Source of the DNA: Roseobacter sp. MH60115
Lineage (GTDB): Bacteria; Pseudomonadota; Alphaproteobacteria; Rhodobacterales; Rhodobacteraceae
Direction of reading: 5' to 3'
Assembly: GCF_015644665.1 (NCBI RefSeq)
Contig: NZ_JADOBQ010000001.1
Location: forward strand, 372,001-436,000
DNA: 64,000 nucleotides
The notes beneath the pieces are model-generated. The model made no database searches. It saw only the letters and a list, made by a program, of their open reading frames with translations, and was not told the DNA's origin. The translations under genes and the position numbers were made by a program. Position 1 is the stretch's first letter. The number at the start of each line of letters is the position of its first letter. Positions 51,568 to 59,258 of the stretch are shown here, one piece after another.

Positions 51568-53232
51568 ATGCTGAATTTCATTTCGTACGTCGTGGCGGCG
51601 GTGATCGCCTTATTCGTTGCAACGGCCTCCCTTGCGGAAGAGGAGACCTGTGACCGCGAGCGCTGGTATTGCGCGGATACTCTGAACCCGGGTTTGCCCG
51701 CGTCCTCCGCCACCGTGGATCGCGACACGCCGCGGGCAACCCTTGAAAGCTTCCTCAATGCCGCCCGTCACCAGAACTGGTCTGATGCCGCCCATCTGCT
51801 TGATTTATCCGATGTGCCGGAGGGCGATCAGGCCCGGATCGGTGCGCGTCTTGCGGAACGTCTCGAGACCGTCATCAGCCGCAAAGCCGTGATCAGCTGG
51901 GACGCCCTGCCGGACCGGCCTGATGGTATGGATGCCACCGCAGCCGCAGACGCGCCGCTGGCCGGTCAACCGCGCAAATCGCTTTTGCTCTGGACCGTCG
52001 ACCTCAAGCGCTATCCCGCCAGCATTCGTCTCAACCGGATCCGTCCTGACGGCGGCGATCCGGTCTGGGTTTTCTCCCGTCAGACGGTGCAAAACACAGA
52101 TGCGCTCTTTGCGCTCTACGGCCCGACCTGGTTCGAGGCGCAACTGCCCGAGGCGCTGAAAACAAGCACGCGCTTTGGCCTGATGTGGTGGGAGATACTG
52201 GGATTGCCGCTTGTGGTCCTGCTTGCCTTTTTGTGCAGCCGACTTGTCTGGACCGCCCTGACCGCCGCCAAACGTCGGGCCAAGAGAACACTAACGCGCG
52301 AAATCCTGCGCTCCGCCCGCGGCCCTGCCGCCATTGGCAGCGCCACCGGGATTGCGCTGGCGATTGGCTCCAACCTCTTCGTGTTCTCCGGCCAGATTTC
52401 CACGGTTGTTACTCCCGCCGCCTGGCTGGGGCTCATGGCCTCGGGTCTCTGGTTCGCCGTCAACTGTATCGACGTCATCCTCGACCGGTTGACGGAATTC
52501 GATGAAACCGATCTGACCAAATATCAGGCCCACCACATGCGTACCGTCGCAACCCGCGTTGCCGCAGCGCGGCGGGCGCTGGTCGTTGCCGTGGTGCTGA
52601 TCGGCGGCGGCGTTTTCTTGTCGCAAACCAACGTGTTCCAGAACCTCGGTCTGACATTGCTGGGCACCGCGGGGGCACTCACCCTTGTGCTCGGCTTTGC
52701 CGCCCGCCAGGTCTTGGGCAACATCATGGCCTCCATGCAGATCGCCTTGAACCAATCCGCCAGGATTGGCGACCGCATCGTTTACAAGGACTATCTCTGC
52801 CATGTGGAGCGCATCAACTTCACCTATGTTCAGCTTCGTGACTGGGACGGAACGCGTCTGGTTGTGCCGGTTGACGAGTTCATCTCGACGCCCTTTGAGA
52901 ACTGGACGATGCAAGAGCCCGAGATGCTGCGGATCATCAAGCTTAAATGCGCGCATCAGGCGGATGTCGATCAGCTGCGCACGATCTTTGATCGGGTGGT
53001 CGCGTCTCTGGACCCGGAGGAGCTGGGCGATCTCGATGATGCGAAAGTCCGGGTCGCCGGGCAGGATGCGCTCGGCAAGGACGTGTGGTTCGCGCTGCCC
53101 TGCGCCGATCCGAACACATCCTGGGACATGGCCTGCAAAGCGCGGGAGAAGCTGATTGCAGAAGCCACCGATCTGGAAAAGTCCCAGAACATCGACATTT
53201 TCCCGGAGGCGCGATTGTCGGAAGCGGCCTGA
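51568..53232 (+). CDS. MscS-family mechanosensitive channel with long N-terminal periplasmic domain
   Basis: A 554-residue channel protein. A signal peptide (to SLAEE) is followed by a periplasmic domain of about 180 residues, with two early cysteines (TCDRERWYC) and WTVDLKRYPASIRLN. Then come several membrane helices and the MscS core: AARQVLGNIMASMQIAL, ARIGDRIVYKDYL, VVPVDEFISTPFENWT. MscS-type channels release solutes on hypo-osmotic shock. The start at 51568 has no ribosome site but lies just behind an exact EcfG-like promoter. Confidence 0.88.
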   Translation: MLNFISYVVAAVIALFVATASLAEEETCDRERWYCADTLNPGLPASSATVDRDTPRATLESFLNAARHQNWSDAAHLLDLSDVPEGDQARIGARLAERLETVISRKAVISWDALPDRPDGMDATAAADAPLAGQPRKSLLLWTVDLKRYPASIRLNRIRPDGGDPVWVFSRQTVQNTDALFALYGPTWFEAQLPEALKTSTRFGLMWWEILGLPLVVLLAFLCSRLVWTALTAAKRRAKRTLTREILRSARGPAAIGSATGIALAIGSNLFVFSGQISTVVTPAAWLGLMASGLWFAVNCIDVILDRLTEFDETDLTKYQAHHMRTVATRVAAARRALVVAVVLIGGGVFLSQTNVFQNLGLTLLGTAGALTLVLGFAARQVLGNIMASMQIALNQSARIGDRIVYKDYLCHVERINFTYVQLRDWDGTRLVVPVDEFISTPFENWTMQEPEMLRIIKLKCAHQADVDQLRTIFDRVVASLDPEELGDLDDAKVRVAGQDALGKDVWFALPCADPNTSWDMACKAREKLIAEATDLEKSQNIDIFPEARLSEAA

Positions 53233-53455
53233 TGATGCTGGCCCGCATATCTCGGGCTGATGTCGGCAGGATGTGATGGTTCAGGTTTTGCTTTGCGTTG
53301 AGCGACTGGTCCGGGCATCGTCCGCTGTCTGTCGGGACCTGAATTGGACTTATCTGACAGAGCCCCCGACATTCGGAGGCCGACAGGCGCGTCAGGCGCG
53401 TTGGTCTCCGGTCCGACACAAGCCGGGGCAGGGGACGACGTGGCGTCCCTGACCG

Positions 53456-53842
53456 CTAGAGAAACCACAAAATGACGCCGGTGCACGCCGCTGCGAAGGT
53501 CAGGATCGTGGCAAGCAGGGTCATACGTTTGTAGGATTGCGTCTCCACGTCATGTTCCGACATGCGCGTCTGGGTCTTGCGACAGTTGATTGCCGCCGCC
53601 CAGAAGATGAGGATGCCGGACAGGATAAAGAGCTCGGCGATCGCCTTGGCCAGCAGGGGATACTCCGTGCCATTGAAAACCGCTTTGAGGCCAAGGGCCA
53701 GCGCGACACATGCCATCCCGGTGCGCATCCATCCCGCAAAGGTCCTTTCATTGGCAAGCACCGTGCGATCTTCGGCCCAGGCCGTTCTCGCATTCGCCAG
53801 ATCGTTCGAATCCGGATCTTTTGGAAGGTCGGCTGTGGGCAT
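53456..53842 (-). CDS. DUF202 (YidH-like) membrane protein
   Basis: A 128-residue protein with a hydrophilic start, the family motif LANERTFAGWMRTGMACVAL and three membrane helices. DUF202 proteins are small inner-membrane proteins of unknown function, common in stress or envelope clusters. It is on the minus strand between the first MscS gene and topoisomerase IB. The 223 bases between it and that MscS gene hold nothing I can identify. Confidence 0.87.
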   Translation of the reverse strand: MPTADLPKDPDSNDLANARTAWAEDRTVLANERTFAGWMRTGMACVALALGLKAVFNGTEYPLLAKAIAELFILSGILIFWAAAINCRKTQTRMSEHDVETQSYKRMTLLATILTFAAACTGVILWFL

Positions 53843-53948
53843 GTCTCTTCTCCTGTGGCTTGGGTTCGGCGGGGCGCAGATAGAAGCATAGACGGCACGA
53901 CCGTATCTGAGCCAGTGTCACGCCCTGTCGTCTGCTGCCCGGGGTCCC

Positions 53949-54905
53949 CTAGCTTTCAAGCCAGCTGAGCAGATGTTGCTCGCTCACCCGCAGGTCGGGA
54001 ATCTCCGTTGGCGCTGGCAGGGTCGCCTCATGTTGCGCCAAATCGATCACCTTCGGATGAATATAACTGTTGCGGGCAATCGTCGGTGTATTGTGCAACC
54101 TCTTTGCCGCGGCCTGTGACATCTCCTTGATCGTGGTCGGACCGGCCTGAGCAACTTCGAAAGCCGCCAATGTCCCTGCCCATGTGCGAAACGTCTTGGC
54201 GGTGATCCCGTCCATGTCACAGGTGGCCGCGATATAGTCGTTCAGAGCGTGCGAGCTGAGTGTCTGCGGGCCGCCGTCGTCATCGACCCAGCTTAGGAGC
54301 GTGGCACCGGGCAAATCGCCGATCTTGTTCAGGATGCGCGCCAGGGTCCGGTCCGCCATCTGCTTGCGGACGCGCTTCCCGCCTTTCGCAGTGTAGCTGA
54401 GATTGATACAGGTTCCGTTCAGCGCGACATGGCGCTGCCTGAGCGTCAAAGCACCATAGCTTCCGTTCTCGCGGGCATATTCGTCGCTGCCGACCCGCAT
54501 CGCGACCCGGTCGATCAAGGCCACCGCACTGGCGAGCGCAAAGGTCTTTTCACCGGCGTTTTCGGTAAGATCACGCCGCACCCGGCGCCGGATGCGCGGC
54601 AGGGTTCGGCCGAAGTCGGGCAGCAACTCAAACTTGGTCCTGGCCCGTTCTGCCGCCCAATCCGGGTGATACCGATACTGTTTGCGGTTTTTCGCATCCC
54701 GTCCCGTGGCAAGCAGGTGGCCGTGGGGCAGGGGGCACATCCACACGTCATCATAGGCCGGAGGCACGGCGAGCGAGGCCAGCCGCTTGCGTTCGCCTGC
54801 ATCATCTATCGCCGTGCCGTCCGGGGCGAGGTACCTGAACCCTCGGCCCCATCGTTGGCGCGTGATGCCCGGACGGTCATCCGGATAGTAGACGATGCCT
54901 GGCAT
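53949..54905 (-). CDS. Type IB DNA topoisomerase (poxvirus/eukaryotic type)
   Basis: A 318-residue topoisomerase IB, which relaxes supercoils of both signs through a 3'-phosphotyrosine. N-terminal domain: GITRQRWGRGFRYLAPDG. Catalytic domain: RVAMRVGSDEYARENGSYG, LSYTAKGGKRVRKQM, TAKTFRTWAGTLAAF and the tyrosine in TIARNSYIHPKVID. All active-site positions I can identify are present. It is followed upstream, two bases away, by DUF2945, with which it is co-transcribed. The window also carries the type IA enzyme topA. Confidence 0.94.
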   Translation of the reverse strand: MPGIVYYPDDRPGITRQRWGRGFRYLAPDGTAIDDAGERKRLASLAVPPAYDDVWMCPLPHGHLLATGRDAKNRKQYRYHPDWAAERARTKFELLPDFGRTLPRIRRRVRRDLTENAGEKTFALASAVALIDRVAMRVGSDEYARENGSYGALTLRQRHVALNGTCINLSYTAKGGKRVRKQMADRTLARILNKIGDLPGATLLSWVDDDGGPQTLSSHALNDYIAATCDMDGITAKTFRTWAGTLAAFEVAQAGPTTIKEMSQAAAKRLHNTPTIARNSYIHPKVIDLAQHEATLPAPTEIPDLRVSEQHLLSWLES

Positions 54906-54907
54906 GA

Positions 54908-55120
54908 TCAGAACTTGGTCACCTCGGAGGCGAGTTTCAGCACAGCGTCCCCGTCCTCCTGTTTGATGTAGAGCGCTTTGTCGTCATCTGACCCGTTCCG
55001 CGTGACCTCCGTGCCCTTGATCTTGCGGGTCACCGAGCGGGTATAGGTCTTGTCGACGGTGCCGGTGGCGGTTCCATTGCCCCAGTCCCACTTGACCTTG
55101 TCTCCTGTTCCAATCGACAT
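54908..55120 (-). CDS. DUF2945 (Tudor-like) small protein
   Basis: A 70-residue protein matching the DUF2945/'hypervirulence-associated' small beta-barrel family: GDKVKWDWGNGTATGTV, then KGTEVTRNGSDDDKALYI and a C-terminal VLKLASEV strand. The fold suggests binding to nucleic acid or protein, untested. It stands two bases before the topoisomerase IB gene, an association that suggests a joint role with DNA. Confidence 0.88.
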   Translation of the reverse strand: MSIGTGDKVKWDWGNGTATGTVDKTYTRSVTRKIKGTEVTRNGSDDDKALYIKQEDGDAVLKLASEVTKF

Positions 55121-55179
55121 TCTGTGTTTCCTCCTGGTTCGTCATTAAAGCGCTGGTAGCTCCTACAGGCGCCGGCCTC

Positions 55180-56076
55180 TCAGGATGACTGGGCCTCTTC
55201 TTTGTCGAGCGCGCTGGATTTCACGTTCAGTGGTTCCTTGAAAGTCAGTGTCCGGTAGGGGAAGGGGATTTCCACGCCTGCGTCGTCCAGCGCCCGTTTG
55301 ACCGCCGCGATCACCTGATCGCGAGAGCGGCGGATATCTATGGGTCTGGACCCGGTCCACCAAGTGACTTCGAAGTCGATCGAGGATGCGCCGAAGGCCT
55401 GCGCAAAGACCTCCACATCCTTCACATCATCGCGCACGGTATCCACACTGATCACCGCATCTTCAATGATGCTGCGCGCGGCATCGACATCCTCGCCATA
55501 GGCAACCCCGCACATGATGGTCGTGCGGCGCAGATCGCGGTCGGTTCGGACGACGACGGCGTTCTGAAAAAGGATGTGGTTCGGCACGACAACCCGCTGG
55601 CCGTCCGTCTGGCGGACATGGCTGTCGCGGATCGTGATCTCTTCCACCTGCCCCTCGACGTCGTCGCATTCGATGTGGTCACCGATGCGGAACGGTTCCC
55701 GCAGCAGGATCAGGATGCCCGCCAGAAAATTCTCGAACGTGTCCTTGAAGGCGAAACCAATCGCCACGGAACCCAGACCAAGCGTTGTCAGCGCCTTGCC
55801 GGGCGTGATGGATGGAAAGACAATCGTGAGCGCCAGCAGTATGCCGACAAGCCACAGACCAACGCCCGCGATCATCGCGAGCACATCGACAAGGTTCTGG
55901 CGCATCCTGAACCGCTTGCCGAGCCGCCGCACAATTCCCTTGGCCAGCGACGTAACGGCCCATGTCGCCAGAACCACGACGACAGCGACCACCAGCCGCG
56001 GCCCGACGTCGACAAGCGCATCGGCATATTCGGTGAGCTTGTCCACAAGCGCCGTGGTGAGTGTCGTGACTTCCAT
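55180..56076 (-). CDS. MscS-family small-conductance channel (canonical type)
   Basis: A 298-residue channel of the E. coli MscS layout: helices at about 25-45, 70-90 and the pore helix TLGLGSVAIGFAFKDTFENF, then ILLREPFRIGDHIECDDVEG and the cytoplasmic vestibule with VVVPNHILFQNAV. It is on the minus strand. An exact GGAAC-N16-CGTT element lies 30 bases upstream of its start. It is of a different subfamily from the MscS gene at 51568. Confidence 0.93.
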   Translation of the reverse strand: MEVTTLTTALVDKLTEYADALVDVGPRLVVAVVVVLATWAVTSLAKGIVRRLGKRFRMRQNLVDVLAMIAGVGLWLVGILLALTIVFPSITPGKALTTLGLGSVAIGFAFKDTFENFLAGILILLREPFRIGDHIECDDVEGQVEEITIRDSHVRQTDGQRVVVPNHILFQNAVVVRTDRDLRRTTIMCGVAYGEDVDAARSIIEDAVISVDTVRDDVKDVEVFAQAFGASSIDFEVTWWTGSRPIDIRRSRDQVIAAVKRALDDAGVEIPFPYRTLTFKEPLNVKSSALDKEEAQSS

Positions 56077-56105
56077 GATTGCCTTATCAATGACCGATAT
56101 GCGTT

Positions 56106-56130
56106 AACGCCCCACAGGACCGAATGTTCC
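56106..56130 (-). promoter_or_regulatory. EcfG-like promoter (exact GGAAC-N16-CGTT) for the second MscS gene
   Basis: Minus strand: GGAAC (56130-56126), 16 bases, CGTT (56109-56106). The ATG at 56076 is 30 bases beyond, leaving a normal leader. This is the best placed member of the set. Confidence 0.6.
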
Positions 56131-56763
56131 CAACCGCGCGCGCCCGGCTTGCGTGATCCGGCTGAACCTCAAGGATGACAGGCCTCTTTGCCGCACCCCT
56201 GGGGCATACATGATCGACGACGAAACCTCATGGTCGCAGTGACTGTTCACGCGACCTGCAACCCACTTTGGGTGTCCATTGTCCGCCTCTTGGTGAGATC
56301 AACTGGCAGTCGGTAAAGTCTCTCGCGTCGGCGAATTGGAAGCCCTACCAACCGGAGCAGCCGCGTGATCCTCCCAAGGTTCAGGAGGTCCGGGGGGTAG
56401 GTTTTAGGCAAGTGTGCGGGCTGACCATCGCCATCCGCTCATAGCGCCGGCAATTATGGCATCCAAATCAAATCCAAACCGAGCTCTGTTTCGACACAAG
56501 CACAACGATTTGGGGAGAAACCCTTGTTCGAATTTTGCAGGCGCTTGGGAACCAAGGTGAAAACAATGCGTTGGCTGATGTGCAGGCCGCAATCAGGCTG
56601 TGACATACAGATGATCGGTTTGACTGATGGAATTCATGCCATTTTACATGGTGCCCCGCGGGAAAACTACATTCAGGTCGCGCAGTAAAAATTTGTTAAA
56701 GAATGATTTTTGTCCGATTCAGTGGTGTTCACGAAGCCACTATCGGTCTGCTGAAGAGGTGAT
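56131..56763. other. 630-base region without genes, holding one promoter-like element
   Basis: No frame here has a ribosome site and a protein-like composition; one 62-codon frame on the minus strand (56404-56592) looks like noise. The only structure I see is the GGAAC-N16-CGTT element at 56548. The last 130 bases before the App1-like gene are AT-rich compared with the rest, as for a leader. Confidence 0.5.
56548..56572 (+). promoter_or_regulatory. EcfG-like promoter (exact GGAAC-N16-CGTT) upstream of the App1-like gene
   Basis: GGAAC (56548-56552), 16 bases, CGTT (56569-56572), pointing at the gene that starts at 56764. The implied leader is about 185 bases, long but possible. Confidence 0.5.
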
Positions 56764-57762
56764 ATGATGAAGACCACCCTCCACAAGTTTGCGCTTTCGC
56801 TTGAGCGCGGATTGGATCGGTTTCGACGGCAACAAAAACGAAGCCGCGTGATCGAGGCCTATGCGGGCTACGCGACGCCCACCGCATTGGTTGCAAGGGG
56901 GCGGGTGCTAACATCGCTGCGAAAGCAAAATCCGGCAGTCGATGCCTCGTGGCTGACCAACCTGCGCGAAATGATCTCTCTCTTCCTGACCGATGAGGTG
57001 GCCGACGTCACAGTCCGCACCGGAGAGACCGAAACAACCAGTGACGAGGAAGGGTATTTCACGCTGAGCCTGCCCCGCGAATCGGCGACGGGCTGGGTGC
57101 CTCTGCCGGTGAGGATCGAAGGGTTCGAGGATGAAACGCAATGTTTCGTCCTTGTTCCGTCGCCGGAGGCCAAGTTCATGATCATTTCGGACATTGACGA
57201 CACGGTGCTTGAAACCGGTGCATATTCCTTGACGCGTAACCTGTGGACCTCAATGACCGGCAATATTCTCAACCGTCGTGTGTATGCCGATGCGGTGCGG
57301 CTGTTGCGGGATCTTTCGGAGGAAGGGCGCAATCCGGTCTACTACGTCAGCTCTTCGCCGTGGAACCTGTACTCGTTCCTCACAAGAATTTTCGCGCGAA
57401 ACGACCTGACGCGCGGGCCGATGTTCCTGCGCGATCTGGGACTGTCTGAGGACAAATTCATTACCGCGGGGCACGGCAGCCACAAAGGCGCAAGCATTCA
57501 AACGATCCTGGAGGCCAACCCCACGTTGCCTACGCTGCTGATGGGCGATACCGGACAGAAGGACGCCAAGATTTATGCAGATGTTATTGAGGCCTTTCCT
57601 GATCGGGTGAAGGCAGTCATCCTGCGGGAAACGAATGACGGGTCTGACGCTGTCGACAAGTCCGAAATGCTCAGGATCCGAAACGCCGGTGTCGAGGTCT
57701 TTCACGGACCGCAGATGCCGCCCAGCCGCGACGTCGCGCGACTGCTGACGTCCGAGACCTAG
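56764..57762 (+). CDS. App1/DUF2183-family phosphatase
   Basis: A 332-residue protein of the App1 family (yeast actin-patch phosphatidate phosphatase). Residues about 75-115 form an immunoglobulin-like strand region. Then comes the HAD-type catalytic motif FMIISDIDDTVLETG (Asp143), with YYVSSSPWNLY, FITAGHGSHKGASIQTIL and LLMGDTGQKDAKIY. All HAD motifs are intact, unlike the CbbY-like protein at 46861. The likely substrate is a phosphatidic acid-type lipid, by homology only. Confidence 0.9.
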   Translation: MMKTTLHKFALSLERGLDRFRRQQKRSRVIEAYAGYATPTALVARGRVLTSLRKQNPAVDASWLTNLREMISLFLTDEVADVTVRTGETETTSDEEGYFTLSLPRESATGWVPLPVRIEGFEDETQCFVLVPSPEAKFMIISDIDDTVLETGAYSLTRNLWTSMTGNILNRRVYADAVRLLRDLSEEGRNPVYYVSSSPWNLYSFLTRIFARNDLTRGPMFLRDLGLSEDKFITAGHGSHKGASIQTILEANPTLPTLLMGDTGQKDAKIYADVIEAFPDRVKAVILRETNDGSDAVDKSEMLRIRNAGVEVFHGPQMPPSRDVARLLTSET

Positions 57763-58754
57763 TTCCTTGGGCCGACTGAGCGGTAGTGGGTGCATACGCG
57801 ACACCCCCCAGTGAAAAAGACAAAGCTCCGGTGGCAAGGCTTCGGGAGGACACAGCACAGGTATTGAAATGTCGTAGAGCCGATTACTTTTGGATGCCTG
57901 GCCCAAAAAGCTGAGCAAAATCAGTCCTTGGCCGTGCCTTTAATTTCCGGATTGTGTCATGAATTGGAGAGTGGGCAGAATTTGGTGATCAAGCGGCCAT
58001 CTGTGAAACGGTCAGCCTCCCAAGCTTCGCTGGCGCGGATAATGCATCGGATCGAAGCCGTACCCTGTGCCAGCGCGTGCCTCGGTTGATCTCCTCATTG
58101 AGGATATCGCTGCCGACTTGGGAGAACGATCCGTCGAAGTGTTGCAAGTCGCAGGCGGCTGGATGCCGCGCATGTGGTTAGGTTGTGCGCCCGCGATCCG
58201 GGCGGCAACCGATGTCGGAGACCAACATCTCGACCTGCATGAGTACGATGTCGCCGGGCTGGCGGCCATCGCCTACCACTAGTTGATCACGCGCGATGGG
58301 CTCAAGGGCATCTTCGGCAGGGAAGTCAACACATCCGAGCTGATCAAACCCGCCCAGCTAAAGCGAGAGACGGTGGACCAGTAAATCGACATCCTCATTC
58401 GGCGGTCGATGGTCACCAAGCTGAGCGCCTGGATGCCTGAGGAACGCAAACGAGATATCAAACAGCCAAAATCTCCATTAGTCGATACGGGCATTGACGC
58501 GGCACTTCGTCGGCCAAATAAAGGGTCGTTTAACATCGGCGACAGTCCGGAGTTTCTTGGAGAGCTTTTTTATCGGGGAAAAACTGTCACTGAAAGGGAA
58601 ATCGGAAAGCGGAAGTTCATTGCAGTCGAGAAGAATTCAGCATGGAGCAAGTCAAGCGGACATGGACGACAAACAACATCGAAAACGCTGATGGGAAAAC
58701 GCGACCACGTTCTATGCGTTCGCGGTAGCTGAGTAACGGGTGCCTTTGGCCGCT
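57763..58754. other. About 1 kb of broken coding remnants
   Basis: On the plus strand two frames are interrupted by stops: one ends HEYDVAGLAAIAYH then a stop, continuing LITRDGLKGIFGREVNTSELI, then another stop, then MVTKLSAWMPEERKRDIKQ. The pieces keep a protein-like composition but no family is recognisable. It looks like a decayed gene, possibly from a mobile element, since no flanking gene resembles it. The rest (57763-58020 and 58540-58754) holds nothing I can support. Confidence 0.4.
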
Positions 58755-59156
58755 TCAATACATCGCGGTGTACAACGTGATGGAAACGGGATCACCAAGG
58801 GCCAGCGGCGCACTGCCACGCGCAAGTAGCCAGCCGTCGTCGCGCTGGAGGTGTGCAACTACCTCCATTTTGTGTGATGTGTTCAGACGCTCAGGCAATG
58901 CCAGGGTAAACGATATCGTCTCTGATTTGCCGTCGCTGTTGACCTTTGTTTCCATCGTACCTTGTCGGGTGCCATCCTGAATGGATGGCTCCGCGATCTG
59001 GATGTTGATCTGGCCTTTCGGGATAACCTCTCCGCTTGTGTAGGTGACCGCGCCACGCACAACCTGTGACTGCGCCGATACCGCTCTGGCGAACACGGCA
59101 ACGACCGCAGATCCTGCCGCAATGAGAAGGGTTCGGCGATTGACCGGGGGTTTCAC
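58755..59156 (-). CDS. YbaY-family exported protein
   Basis: A 133-residue protein. The N-terminus (VNRRTLLIAAGSAVVAVFARAVSAQ) looks like a twin-arginine signal with an Ala-x-Ala cleavage site. The mature part is the beta-rich YbaY domain: VVRGAVTYTSGEVIPKGQIN and FTLALPERLNTSHKMEV. There is no lipobox cysteine, unlike E. coli YbaY. The domain resembles pilotin-like chaperones; its role is unknown. Confidence 0.82.
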   Translation of the reverse strand: MKPPVNRRTLLIAAGSAVVAVFARAVSAQSQVVRGAVTYTSGEVIPKGQINIQIAEPSIQDGTRQGTMETKVNSDGKSETISFTLALPERLNTSHKMEVVAHLQRDDGWLLARGSAPLALGDPVSITLYTAMY

Positions 59157-59223
59157 GTCGCTACGTCCTTTCCTGTTGCCTTACCCGCGCGGCGCGCGCG
59201 CCGCGCTGATAGACCGGTGACCA

Positions 59224-59248
59224 AAGGGGCGCCCTGAACGCGCCCCTT
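59224..59248 (-). terminator. Probable terminator after the RTX protease
   Basis: A 9-bp inverted repeat AAGGGGCGC ... GCGCCCCTT (59224-59232 with 59240-59248), ten bases after the protease stop on the minus strand. It is not followed by a T tract, so its strength is uncertain. Confidence 0.5.
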
Positions 59249-59258
59249 CCATGTCGCG

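Noticed and set aside
56404-56592. A 62-codon minus-strand frame in the gap before App1
   Set aside because: No ribosome site and unlike protein in composition; antisense to the promoter-like element region.
58067-58732. Two plus-strand frames (71 and 107 codons) as genes
   Set aside because: No ribosome site, no recognisable domain, and stops break what looks like one older frame; kept only as remnants.
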